Origin: Brevibacillus borstelensis
Lineage (GTDB): Bacteria > Bacillota > Bacilli > Brevibacillales > Brevibacillaceae
Length of the DNA stretch: 64,000 bases
Assembly (NCBI RefSeq): GCF_003710865.1
Contig: NZ_RHHO01000039.1
Span: 1 to 64,000, forward strand
Direction: 5' to 3'
Shown piece by piece: positions 28,506-37,952 of the stretch. A model generated the notes under the pieces. That model worked only from the letters and a program-made list of their open reading frames with translations, was not told where the DNA came from and did not search any database. Numbering within the stretch: the stretch's first letter is position 1; every line of letters begins with the position of its first letter. Position numbers and translations under genes: made by a program.

Positions 28506-30242
28506 CTATTTGCCTGCCGGTCCAAATGAGCTGTCGCGATAAACCGGCTTGCCTTCAAATAAGGTGAGCAGAACCTTTGTCTCATTGATCTGGGTCGCCG
28601 GGATCTCAAACAGATTTTTCTCCAGGACGACCAGGTCGGCCTTTTTGCCGATCTCGATGGAGCCAGTCTCGTTTTCGAGGAAATTGGCATACGCTCCTTC
28701 GATCGTAAAGCTGGCGATCATGTCAGCCAGCGTGGCTCTCTCCTCCGGCCAGAGAATGTCGCCGGGATCGGTAGAACCGTGCTCCGCCCGAGTGACGCCG
28801 CGCTCGATGCCATCCAGGGGAGAGAACTCCTGCGTCACCGGATAGTCGCTCGAGGAGGCCATGTGTACCCCGGCGGCAATAAAGCTCTTCATCGGGTATT
28901 CGCGGTCAGCCCGTTCCTGACCGAGGTACGGTACCTGGATGTCTTCGTAATAGCCCGGTTCTTTAAAGAACCAGAACGGCTGAGGAACTCCGATCACTCC
29001 CAGAGCCTTGAAGCGGCTGATATCCTCCGGCTTGACAAGCTGGAGATGGGTGATGAGATGGCGGGAGTCGCGTTTGCCGTTGCTTTTTTGCACCGCTTCC
29101 AGTCCGTCCAGCGCAATCGAAGTGGCCGCATCTCCGATGGAGTGAACATGAACCTGAAAGCCTGATTTGTCGATGGCCGCTGCCATTTGCTTGTAGCTGT
29201 CCGGCCTCCAGACAAGCTCGCCATGTGAATCAATATGTTCGTAAGGCTCGGACAAATAACCTGTGCTGCCTTCGATTACGCCATCCATAAAGATTTTGAC
29301 ACTGTTTGTCTGGTAGAGCGGTCCTTTGTTTTTCTCCCGTTCCTTAATGAACTCCTGGAGCTGTTCCGGCCCTTTTCCGGGATCAGCCAGGAAGGAATTG
29401 CGGAAACGCATGGTCAGCTTGTTGTTTTCCTCGGCTTTTTTGTAGGCGGCCAGAACGTTGGGACCGCCGATCATTGGCTCGTGGGCTGTCGTGACACCGC
29501 GTTCTGCTGCCATTTCCTGATAGGCCAGGATGCCATCCATATACTGGTCGACAGTAAATTCGGGAACCACGTCAGCGATCAGATCAACGGCTTTTTCGCG
29601 GAGCGTCCCCCATGGTTCGCCCGTGGCGTCATCCCGTTCGATTACGCCGCCCTCGGGATTTTTCGTATCCTTGGTAATGCCGGCGAGCTCGAGTGCTTTT
29701 GAATTTGCCCATACAGAGTGAACGTCTTCCGAAGTGAGCACGACGGGAATGTCCGAAATGACATCATCGAGCATTTTTTTGCTCGGCCCTTTGCCCGGGA
29801 TCAGCGGGTTGCTCCAGCCCATACCGGTAATGACTTTGGCATCGGGATGCTTTTTGGCGAATTCGCGCACGGCCTGCAAATATTCATCCACCGATTGCTT
29901 GCCGTACAGATCGACAGAATGAATTTGCTTGACCGTTTCGCTGGCGTGGGTGTGACTGTCGAAGAAGCCGGGCAGCACCATTTTGCCTTTCAAATCGACG
30001 ACTTCGGTCTTGGGGCCGGCATATTTTTTCGCATCGGCATCGGTTCCGACAAAAAGGATGCGCCCGTCTTTGACCGCGACGGCTTCCGCCCAGTTGCGGT
30101 TTTTGTCCACCGTGTAAACGGCTCCATTTTGCAAAATCAGATCGGCCTGCTTGTCCGCAGGCAGAGGTGCAGCATTTGCGCCATAGCTGCCCAGGGAACC
30201 GAGCAGCAGCAGGCTTGCCAGAAAACAGGTTGTCCGTTTCAC
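28506..30242 (-). CDS. Exported amidohydrolase (YtcJ-like, amidohydrolase_3)
   Basis: A 578-residue protein with a cleavable signal peptide (likely cut after GANA). The mature enzyme has the metal-dependent hydrolase fold: N-terminal beta strand 'ILQNGAVYTVD', metal motif DSHTHA, 'VHSIGDAA', and a C-terminal 'GSIEIGKKADLVVLEKNLF'. Relatives hydrolyse N-acyl amides or formamides; substrate unknown. The GTG start has AAGGTGG 9 nt upstream. It follows the PotD-like gene after 15 bp on the same strand, so the two are likely co-transcribed. Confidence 0.85.
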   Translation of the reverse strand: MKRTTCFLASLLLLGSLGSYGANAAPLPADKQADLILQNGAVYTVDKNRNWAEAVAVKDGRILFVGTDADAKKYAGPKTEVVDLKGKMVLPGFFDSHTHASETVKQIHSVDLYGKQSVDEYLQAVREFAKKHPDAKVITGMGWSNPLIPGKGPSKKMLDDVISDIPVVLTSEDVHSVWANSKALELAGITKDTKNPEGGVIERDDATGEPWGTLREKAVDLIADVVPEFTVDQYMDGILAYQEMAAERGVTTAHEPMIGGPNVLAAYKKAEENNKLTMRFRNSFLADPGKGPEQLQEFIKEREKNKGPLYQTNSVKIFMDGVIEGSTGYLSEPYEHIDSHGELVWRPDSYKQMAAAIDKSGFQVHVHSIGDAATSIALDGLEAVQKSNGKRDSRHLITHLQLVKPEDISRFKALGVIGVPQPFWFFKEPGYYEDIQVPYLGQERADREYPMKSFIAAGVHMASSSDYPVTQEFSPLDGIERGVTRAEHGSTDPGDILWPEERATLADMIASFTIEGAYANFLENETGSIEIGKKADLVVLEKNLFEIPATQINETKVLLTLFEGKPVYRDSSFGPAGK

Positions 30243-30257
30243 GCGTCATCCACCTTT

Positions 30258-31403
30258 TTACTCAAGTTTAATTTCCGGCCAAATCCGGTCATACTGCTTG
30301 GCGGCATCCCCGATGTCCACCATGTATTCCCCTTTTGCCAAGTCCTCCTTCGGCGGATAGACGGCGGGGTCTTCCAAAACGGCCTTGTCGATCAGCTCGT
30401 GGGCGGCCAGGTTCGGATTCGCATACGGGTAATGTTTGGAGATTTCGGCGCTGATGTCCGGGCGAAGAATGAAGTTGATGAATGTCTCTGCCGTTTTTTT
30501 GTTTGGACTGCCCTTGGGAATGACGAAATTATCCTGCCAAAGCTCCATGCCTTCCTGGGGCAGTATCGTTTTGATCGCCGGATTTTCCTGACGGGCTAGC
30601 GAAGCCTCGGCACCGTAGACGATGCCGGCCGCCACCTCGCCGGATACGAGCAGCGTCTTCGGGCTGTCGCTGTCAAAAGCCTTTACGTTGGGCATCAATT
30701 GGCTGAGCAGCTCTTTCGATTTTTCCAGTACGGCGGGGTCCGTCTCATTCAGTGACTTGCCCTGCATTTGATTGGCGATGCCGATCATCGAGCGGGCGTC
30801 ATCGAGTACGACCAGCGATCCCTTCAACTTTGGGTTAAGCAGATCCCGGTAACCGGAAATGGGGATGGAAACCTTGTCCGCATTGACCGCAATCACGACA
30901 TTTCCCCACATGTACGGCACAGAGAAAGCCCCCTCGGGATCAGAGGAGCGTTTCAAAAACTCCGGACCGACGTTTTTGATGTTGCTGATGCTGGAGTAGT
31001 CCAACTTTTCCATCAATTGCTGTTTGCGCATCAAGTCTACCATGTAGTCGCTCGCGACGGCAAGATCATAGCCCGAAGAATTGACAGACAGTTTGGCGAA
31101 CATTTCCTCGTTCGAGGAGTAGGTACTGATATTCACCTTTACGCCGTACTCTTTTTCAAATGCCTCCAGAACACTTGGCGGGATGTACTCCGACCAGATA
31201 AAGAGGTTGAGCGATTTGGACAATCCTGCCTGGCTGTCTCCGCCCGCTTTGGCAGTTTCATTTCCCGACGAGGGAGCGCCATTCCCCTGGACCTGCTGAC
31301 CCGGCTGGACAGAGCTGCTTCCGCAACCAGTCAATCCGGTCAACAGAACCAGAGCAGCGACTAAGATGAGCATGAACAGGCTTGTCCGCTTTTTCTCCAT
31401 CAT
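30258..31403 (-). CDS. Spermidine/putrescine-type solute-binding lipoprotein (orphan)
   Basis: A protein of about 381 residues with a lipoprotein signal (hydrophobic core then LTGCGSS). The body matches PotD-like type 2 periplasmic binding proteins ('LNLFIWSEYIPPSVLEAFEKEYG', 'YDLAVASDYMV', 'AGIVYGAEASLARQ'). Such proteins deliver polyamines or similar cations to a PotABC importer, but no ATPase or permease gene is adjacent. The ATG at 31403 has GAAGGTG upstream; a GTG at 31415 overlaps that site. Confidence 0.86.
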   Translation of the reverse strand: MMEKKRTSLFMLILVAALVLLTGLTGCGSSSVQPGQQVQGNGAPSSGNETAKAGGDSQAGLSKSLNLFIWSEYIPPSVLEAFEKEYGVKVNISTYSSNEEMFAKLSVNSSGYDLAVASDYMVDLMRKQQLMEKLDYSSISNIKNVGPEFLKRSSDPEGAFSVPYMWGNVVIAVNADKVSIPISGYRDLLNPKLKGSLVVLDDARSMIGIANQMQGKSLNETDPAVLEKSKELLSQLMPNVKAFDSDSPKTLLVSGEVAAGIVYGAEASLARQENPAIKTILPQEGMELWQDNFVIPKGSPNKKTAETFINFILRPDISAEISKHYPYANPNLAAHELIDKAVLEDPAVYPPKEDLAKGEYMVDIGDAAKQYDRIWPEIKLE

Positions 31404-31471
31404 GAGAGGTTTCACCTTCGTTTCATGTAGGATTGATGAATCGGAAGAAACGTACCCGATCTGTATTTAAC

Positions 31472-31515
31472 AAAGATCGGGACAGCGGCAACAGCTGCCA
31501 ATCCCGATCTTTTTC
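31472..31515 (-). terminator. Terminator/attenuator between the saccharopine-DH-like and PotD-like genes
   Basis: An 11-bp stem (31472-31482 with 31502-31512) with a nested CAGC/GCTG helix. The T-tract is better on the plus strand than on the minus strand, where it would separate the two genes. Confidence 0.6.
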
Positions 31516-31533
31516 TATATCTCAAGTTACGTA

Positions 31534-32736
31534 CTACGATATTTGCCTGAGAGGGGCAGTCTTCTCAATCACATCCCAAGTCATGCCGCGAGCCTTTAAC
31601 CGCTCTAAAAAGGGGAGCGGGTCGATCAGCTCGGGCGGAATGCAGCCGGTCGTGGTCAACAATCCTTCAGCGATCATGTCGACAGCGACGACCGGCGGGA
31701 TGCCTGTCTGCCAGATCGTTGCTTGAAATTCCGTCTTGTAGTAAACCTCATCGTGATTGGCGATCGTGTAGACGTAAACTTCTTTTCGCTTGTTGTTCTT
31801 CTTGCCTTTGACGAGTGCGCCGACGGAGGAGTATCCGTGGATTTTTCCGGCGAGATCGGCCGGTTTCGGCATGGTCGTCACGACTACATCGCGCGGCGCT
31901 ACCTTGACGCCTTTGACCTCGATCTCTTCGTCGCTGTCCAGTCCCAGATAGCTCAGCACCTTGAGGGTATTCACAAAGTCGGGATGGAGGGCGTACTTGA
32001 AGTCCACGTATTTGCACCCTTTTGCGCGGCCAATCGTCTCGCCAAGAGTGGTCGCTTCTTCGTGCTCCACGTTGTAGCAGTCCAGCCAGCCGATCGGCTC
32101 GGGGAATTCGAACTCCTCTTTGTTGGCAAAGGGAGTAGGCAAGTATTGTTCACCCTTGTCAGCCGTCCAGAAGTTCGGTTTGGCCAAACACTCCTGAATG
32201 GCTGTCTGCGGACTGAAGAAGGAGCAGAAGCCGTCGTAGTCGACGACGGAATTGTCGCCGTCGCGAATCAAAATCTCATCGACTTCGTCCAACTGATCCA
32301 CAGCGTACCGCGCCGCGATGTTGGAGAAGCCGGGATCGCACCCAAGCCCCATGATTCCGAGAATGCCTGCCGCTTTGAATTTATCGGTCCAGGCTAGCTG
32401 CTTGCGGAGCCATTGCGGGCCGCTGGAAGCCGTGTCGATATAATGGGTTTTCGTGTTCAGGCACGCTTTCATCACTTCAAAGTTGTTTTCCGGCAAGCCG
32501 ATATGCAGCAGTACGTCAATGTCAGTCAAAATAGATTGGACGCTCGATACATCGCGTGCGTCGACACGTTTTACCTGGATTTCCACATCCGTCTCCCGGC
32601 GCAGCTCGGCAGCCAGCTCTTCAGCCGGGCCGATCGATATATCTGCCAGCACCAGTTTTTGCAAATACTTCGATTTCACGATTTCACACGCGCTTACTTG
32701 TCCTACACCGCCAACTCCTAAAATAGCGACTCGCAT
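31534..32736 (-). CDS. Saccharopine dehydrogenase family oxidoreductase
   Basis: A 400-residue protein with an N-terminal Rossmann fold (VAILGVGGVGQV) and the saccharopine-dehydrogenase C-terminal domain ('IMGLGCDPGFSNIAARYAVDQL'). Possible roles include lysine catabolism (saccharopine to glutamate plus aminoadipate semialdehyde) or carboxynorspermidine synthase-type polyamine chemistry, which has a related fold and similar length. The downstream PotD-like gene slightly favours the polyamine idea; this is inference. The ribosome-binding site is AAGGAGGACTC. Confidence 0.8.
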   Translation of the reverse strand: MRVAILGVGGVGQVSACEIVKSKYLQKLVLADISIGPAEELAAELRRETDVEIQVKRVDARDVSSVQSILTDIDVLLHIGLPENNFEVMKACLNTKTHYIDTASSGPQWLRKQLAWTDKFKAAGILGIMGLGCDPGFSNIAARYAVDQLDEVDEILIRDGDNSVVDYDGFCSFFSPQTAIQECLAKPNFWTADKGEQYLPTPFANKEEFEFPEPIGWLDCYNVEHEEATTLGETIGRAKGCKYVDFKYALHPDFVNTLKVLSYLGLDSDEEIEVKGVKVAPRDVVVTTMPKPADLAGKIHGYSSVGALVKGKKNNKRKEVYVYTIANHDEVYYKTEFQATIWQTGIPPVVAVDMIAEGLLTTTGCIPPELIDPLPFLERLKARGMTWDVIEKTAPLRQIS

Positions 32737-32766
32737 AGAGTCCTCCTTCCATTTTTGGAAAACGTT

Positions 32767-32874
32767 CTATCTTCGCATTCGAAACAGCCATTTCTGCAAA
32801 TGCAGATCGATCGTAGCAGGAAATACCGCGACTTGTGTCGCAACATCGATTGGTTCACGCGGACGAAGTCTCAT
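32767..32874 (-). CDS. Predicted 35-residue small protein upstream of the saccharopine-DH-like gene
   Basis: An ATG-initiated ORF of 35 codons plus stop, starting MRLRPREPIDVATQ and ending WLFRMRR, with a very strong AAGGAGGGTG site 8 nt upstream (GGAGG core). It stops 30 bp before the dehydrogenase start on the same strand. It is basic and amphipathic and matches no family I know. It could be a real small protein, a leader ORF, or a remnant. Confidence 0.5.
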   Translation of the reverse strand: MRLRPREPIDVATQVAVFPATIDLHLQKWLFRMRR

Positions 32875-32922
32875 CCAAACACCCTCCTTCTGCACACGGG
32901 CAGATCATAGTAGAAACCGAAG

Positions 32923-32967
32923 CTAAGTGGGACGATCGTGGATCAAAACAGGCAGCAGCCTACTCAA
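32923..32967 (-). CDS. Predicted 14-residue leader peptide
   Basis: A TTG-initiated ORF encoding MSRLLPVLIHDRPT, with AAGGAGGTG 6 nt upstream, a near-perfect match to the 16S anti-Shine-Dalgarno. It precedes the 35-residue ORF and the dehydrogenase. Such a strong site on so short a frame suggests a leader peptide, but no attenuator with a clear terminator was found after it. Confidence 0.35.
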   Translation of the reverse strand: MSRLLPVLIHDRPT

Positions 32968-32990
32968 AAAAAGCACCTCCTTCCTGCTGA

Positions 32991-33081
32991 AAAAGTCAGA
33001 GTGGAGCGTCTTTTATTCATGTATATTCGACGCACCCGACGTCCCATGCGAATGGAAAAAGGGAATTATACTCTGACTTTT
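32991..33081. repeat. 12-bp inverted repeat flanking a minus-strand TATAAT
   Basis: AAAAGTCAGAGT (32991-33002) and its exact reverse complement at 33070-33081. A minus-strand TATAAT at 33070-33065 abuts the second copy, which therefore lies where the promoter spacer would be. No convincing -35 box was seen. The rest of 32975-33310 shows no plausible gene. Confidence 0.5.
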
Positions 33082-33313
33082 CTGAAAATATATGCAAGAA
33101 TGATACCAAATGACCGGCTGCTTCCTGTGCAGTATGAAGGAGCATCGGCAGTACCATTATTCTCACTATTGAGAAAGCAAAAACCAAAACAAAGTGCTGG
33201 AAATGTCTGTTGGTGCGCCATCACCTGCATGAGAACACCTTATTAAAAATGAGAAACCTTTCTTTTCAAAAATGAAAGGAATTGTCCGAAGATGAAATGT
33301 CGGAAATATCTGG

Positions 33314-33342
33314 TTGACGGCTCAAACCGAATTCCTTACAAT
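33314..33342 (+). promoter_or_regulatory. Sigma-A promoter of the S-box/hom transcript
   Basis: TTGACG (33314-33319), 17-bp spacer, TACAAT (33337-33342), about 22 bp before the first aptamer. Confidence 0.82.
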
Positions 33343-33363
33343 GTTGCCAACAGGAAAATACTG

Positions 33364-33531
33364 TTCTTATCCAGAGAGGCGGAGGGACTGGCCCGATGAA
33401 GCCCGGCAACCGTCACGCAGTTTGTGACAAGGTGCCAATTCCTGCAGGACTGATGACAGTCTTGACAGATAAGAAGCGGGAGTACGTCCATTCCGGATGC
33501 CAACCTTCTTCTTAACGGGAGAAGGTTTTTT
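33364..33531 (+). ncRNA. SAM-I (S-box) riboswitch, first copy
   Basis: The aptamer (33364-33475) opens with TTCTTATCCAGAGAGGCGG, has the invariant GACTGGCCCGATGAAGCCCGGCAACC-type core and GGTGCCAATTCCTGC, and closes with GATAAGAA (P1). The expression platform ends in a terminator stem (33502-33509 with 33520-33527) plus Ts. SAM binding is expected to favour termination. Confidence 0.95.
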
Positions 33532-33578
33532 ATTTGTATGATCAAATGTTTTTGAGTTATCGCAACTTCATAACTTCT

Positions 33579-33747
33579 TTCTTATCCAGAGAGGTGGAGG
33601 GACTGGCCCGATGAAGCCCGGCAACCGTCACGCAGTTTGTGGCAAGGTGCCAATTCCTGCAAGACAGCAGCAGTATGTCTTGGCAGATGAGAAGGAGGCC
33701 CCCTGTAGCTCGCGAGCCTTCTTCTTAAACGGAAGAAGGCCTTTTTT
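33579..33747 (+). ncRNA. SAM-I (S-box) riboswitch, second tandem copy
   Basis: A second complete aptamer (about 33579-33694) with the same core sequence, P1 closing with GATGAGAAG, and its own terminator (33716-33724 with 33732-33740, then TTTTTT). No promoter is visible between the two copies, so both act on one transcript. It ends about 30 bp before hom. Confidence 0.95.
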
Positions 33748-33778
33748 ATGTTTGAAATGAGAAAAAGAGGTGGAGTAC

Positions 33779-35029
33779 ATGAGTGCAAGTGTGGTAAAAG
33801 TAGGATTGCTTGGCGTAGGGACGGTGGGGGGCGGCGTCTTGAAAACGATCCGCTCTCAGCAGCAAAAGCTGTCGGACAGGTTGGGCAGACGTGTCGAGGT
33901 GGTCAAGGCGCTGGTCCGCAATGCGGAAAAGCAGCGGTCTGTACCGATTGAGAACAATCTGATCACGACCCGGTTTGAAGAAGTGCTGGCGTCGGACGTG
34001 GACATCGTCGTCGAGGTGATGGGCGGCGTCGAGCCGACATACGGCTATGTCCGTGCACTGATTGAAAAGGGCTGTCACATCGTCACCGCGAACAAGGAGC
34101 TGCTTGCCAAGCACGGAACGGAGCTGGTGCGGCTAGCCAATCGGCACGGCGTTCAGCTCGCGTACGAGGCCAGCGTAGCCGGAGGGATTCCGATTCTCGG
34201 CGTGCTGCGCCAGTTTCTCCGGACTAATGACATCGTATCGGTCAGCGGCATTTTAAACGGGACGACGAATTACATCCTGACGCGGATGGAACAGGAAAAG
34301 CTTCCCTACGCCGAAGTGCTGAAGCAGGCGCAGGAGCTGGGCTACGCCGAAGCGGACCCTGCCTCGGACGTAGAGGGCTGGGATGCCTTGTACAAAACGT
34401 ACATCCTCGCCCAGCTCGTATTTGGTGAATCGCTGCCGCTGCATGCAGCCGAGAGGCAGGGGATTGAAAAGCTGCATCTCGGACAGATCGGCCTCGCCCG
34501 CGAATTGGGGTACCGGATCAAGCTGCTGGCCAAGGCTTCCAAGGCCGGGGGCGGTCTACAGCTTTCCGTCCGTCCAACGCTTCTGCCGCTGGATCACCCA
34601 CTCGCGCAGGTGCAGGATGCCTACAACGCCGTGCAGGTGTCGGGCAATATCGTCGGCGACCTTTTGTTCATGGGCAAAGGGGCAGGCGAGCTTCCGACAG
34701 CAAGCGCTGTGGTGGAGGATCTGGCCTATTTGCTGACCCAGCGCTTCACTCCTCAGCCGGTCTGGCAGGAAAGCGAGCCGGCAGGCAATCGGGAAGCCGG
34801 GGAGAAGCGGTGCTTTTGCTATCTGGAAAGTAAAGCGTTGCGGGGAACGCCTGATCAAGTCACGCATTTTTTGGATCGGGCAGGAGTTCTCGTGGAAAAA
34901 CAGCGAATACAATATGACTGGGCGAGCGTCTTGCGCATCGGCATGATTGCCAGCGGTTTTGCAGAGGAGCACAAGAAGGCGCTGCACCGCGATTTCGGCA
35001 TCAGGGCGGAAGTGTTTCCCGTGTTGTGA
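33779..35029 (+). CDS. hom: Homoserine dehydrogenase
   Basis: A 416-residue NAD(P)-dependent enzyme reducing aspartate semialdehyde to homoserine, the branch point to methionine and threonine. N-terminal GLLGVGTVGGGV, 'HIVTANKELLAKHG', the catalytic region 'VSGILNGTTNYILTRM' and 'EGWDALYKTYILAQ' are conserved. The C-terminal 75 residues sit where the ACT domain normally is, but the usual RPGVLAxI pattern is poorly recognisable. The ATG at 33779 has GAGGTGG upstream. It is under two SAM riboswitches, which ties it to methionine supply. Confidence 0.94.
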   Translation: MSASVVKVGLLGVGTVGGGVLKTIRSQQQKLSDRLGRRVEVVKALVRNAEKQRSVPIENNLITTRFEEVLASDVDIVVEVMGGVEPTYGYVRALIEKGCHIVTANKELLAKHGTELVRLANRHGVQLAYEASVAGGIPILGVLRQFLRTNDIVSVSGILNGTTNYILTRMEQEKLPYAEVLKQAQELGYAEADPASDVEGWDALYKTYILAQLVFGESLPLHAAERQGIEKLHLGQIGLARELGYRIKLLAKASKAGGGLQLSVRPTLLPLDHPLAQVQDAYNAVQVSGNIVGDLLFMGKGAGELPTASAVVEDLAYLLTQRFTPQPVWQESEPAGNREAGEKRCFCYLESKALRGTPDQVTHFLDRAGVLVEKQRIQYDWASVLRIGMIASGFAEEHKKALHRDFGIRAEVFPVL

Positions 35030-35085
35030 GCGGAGACGGCCCAATGCTTCGGGATATAGACCGCATCCGGTTTCACCCCTAATAG

Positions 35086-36624
<1,539 letters not shown>

Positions 36625-36633
36625 GCATTTTCA

Positions 36634-36663
36634 TTGACAGTTATTGAAAACTATGGTTATACT
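36634..36663 (+). promoter_or_regulatory. Sigma-A promoter of the ABC-transporter operon
   Basis: TTGACA (36634-36639), 17-18 bp spacer, TTATAC/TATACT (36657-36663), just after the glpK stop. The transcript would have a leader of about 190 nt. Confidence 0.8.
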
Positions 36664-36722
36664 TTAGAAAAGTTGATCGTGCAGCACGAAAACATACGGA
36701 AATACGGTTAGGCGGAGAAAAC

Positions 36723-36798
36723 GGAGAAAACCCTTACCCGTAAACACATTCCTTTTAAGGGGAGGAGTGTGTTTATATACGTAAGGGTTTTCTTTTTA
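36723..36798 (+). terminator. Leader terminator before the ABC operon, candidate GlpP target
   Basis: An 11-bp outer stem (36727-36737 with 36781-36791) encloses a second helix (TAAACACATTCC with GGAGTGTGTTTA) and is followed by TTTTT. It lies between a strong promoter and the first ABC gene, as a leader attenuator would. GGAGAAAACCCTT (36723-36735) on the 5' arm closely matches GGAGATACCCCTT in the glpD leader. A small hairpin (TCGTGCAGCACGA) is also present near 36676. Nothing else was seen in 36625-36863. Confidence 0.75.
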
Positions 36799-36863
36799 TT
36801 CATTATCGTCAAACTATTCGATCAACAGAAAAATGAACACGAATAGAAAGAGGGGTCTGACAA

Positions 36864-37940
36864 ATGGTGAAAAAGTGGCTGAATGTCGTAGCGACCGCGG
36901 CGTTGTTGTCGACGGTGGCAGTAGCAGGGTGTTCCTCGGGGGATACGGGCTCATCCAGTACGGGCCAAGGAGAAGCTGGCGGGGGTTCGGGTGCCGCAAA
37001 AGAACTGGGTCAAATTGCACTCTACTCGCCTGAGACACCTGATATGACCAAAGAAATTGGTCAGAATTTTGAAAAGGCTTTCAAGGGCTCGACCGTTAAC
37101 ATTCAGTACGCCGGCACCAACGTTCTGGTGAACAAGATGATTGCCGAAAAGGACAATCCGATGGGGGATGTCTGGTATGGCGGAGGCGGTTTCCTGCCGT
37201 TTGAGTCGGCGAAGGACAAGGATATTATTACGGCCTATACGCCTGAAGCGATCAAGGATTGGCCGGAAGTGCGCGACGGGATCAAAATCCGCGACAAGGA
37301 TTGGAAATGGATCGGAGCAGAGGTGTTCGTCCTCGGCTTTGTTTACAATACCGACCTGGTAAAACCGGAAGAAGCGCCGAAAACATGGGACGACCTCTTG
37401 GACCCGAAATGGAAAGGCAAGCTCCAAATGCCGAACCCGGCAGCATCCGGAACAGCCACGCTTACGGTTCTGAGCCAACTGATGGAGCGCGGGGAGGAAC
37501 CAGGCTGGGAGTACTTCAAAAAATTGGTCGATCAGATGAGCGCGATGCCTGACTCCGGCTCGGCGCCCGGAAAAGCGGTAGCCAAAGGCGAAGCCCATGT
37601 CGCGATCGCATTTGACTTCATGGCATACGAAATGAAGGCAAAGGGGGAAAAGGTGGACTTTATCGTTCCTGAGAAAACTCCTGTCATCGTCAACCCGGTA
37701 TCTCTTGTCCAGGATGGACCGAACCCTGACGGCGGCAAAGCGCTGATCGACTACCTGTTGTCCAAGGAAGGACAGCAAACGCTTGCCAACTGGTACCATA
37801 TCCCGATTTCCAAAGAGGTTGAATCGAAAACGCCGCTCACGCTGGAAAAGGTCATCCCGCATGCACAGGAGCTCGACGTAGATTGGGTCGTGCAAAACTA
37901 CGACCGCGTACGCAACGAATGGCGGCAAAAATTCCAATAA
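36864..37940 (+). CDS. ABC transporter solute-binding lipoprotein (type 2, Fbp/AfuA-like fold)
   Basis: A 358-residue lipoprotein: signal peptide to AVAGCSSG, a low-complexity Gly/Ser linker (about 24-45), then a periplasmic-binding-protein type 2 domain ('LYSPETPDMTKEIGQNFEKAF', 'VNKMIAEKDNPMGDVWYGGGG', 'WDDLLDPKWKGKLQMPNPAASGTA'). Relatives bind ferric ion, phosphonates or phosphorylated sugars and glycerate derivatives, so the fold alone does not name the ligand. The genes around it are glpK, glpP and glpD, suggesting a phosphorylated glycerol-type ligand. First gene of the three-gene importer. Confidence 0.86.
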   Translation: MVKKWLNVVATAALLSTVAVAGCSSGDTGSSSTGQGEAGGGSGAAKELGQIALYSPETPDMTKEIGQNFEKAFKGSTVNIQYAGTNVLVNKMIAEKDNPMGDVWYGGGGFLPFESAKDKDIITAYTPEAIKDWPEVRDGIKIRDKDWKWIGAEVFVLGFVYNTDLVKPEEAPKTWDDLLDPKWKGKLQMPNPAASGTATLTVLSQLMERGEEPGWEYFKKLVDQMSAMPDSGSAPGKAVAKGEAHVAIAFDFMAYEMKAKGEKVDFIVPEKTPVIVNPVSLVQDGPNPDGGKALIDYLLSKEGQQTLANWYHIPISKEVESKTPLTLEKVIPHAQELDVDWVVQNYDRVRNEWRQKFQ

Positions 37941-37952
37941 GGAGGTTCTTCC

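Noticed and set aside
32938-33246. A 102-codon plus-strand frame upstream of the riboswitches
   Set aside because: No ribosome-binding site; it runs through the strong minus-strand Shine-Dalgarno sites and the inverted repeat, and its product looks random.
33364-33747. The duplicated sequence as a mobile repeat
   Set aside because: Both copies are complete SAM-I riboswitch units with distinct terminators. The duplication is explained by regulatory function; no transposon ends were seen.
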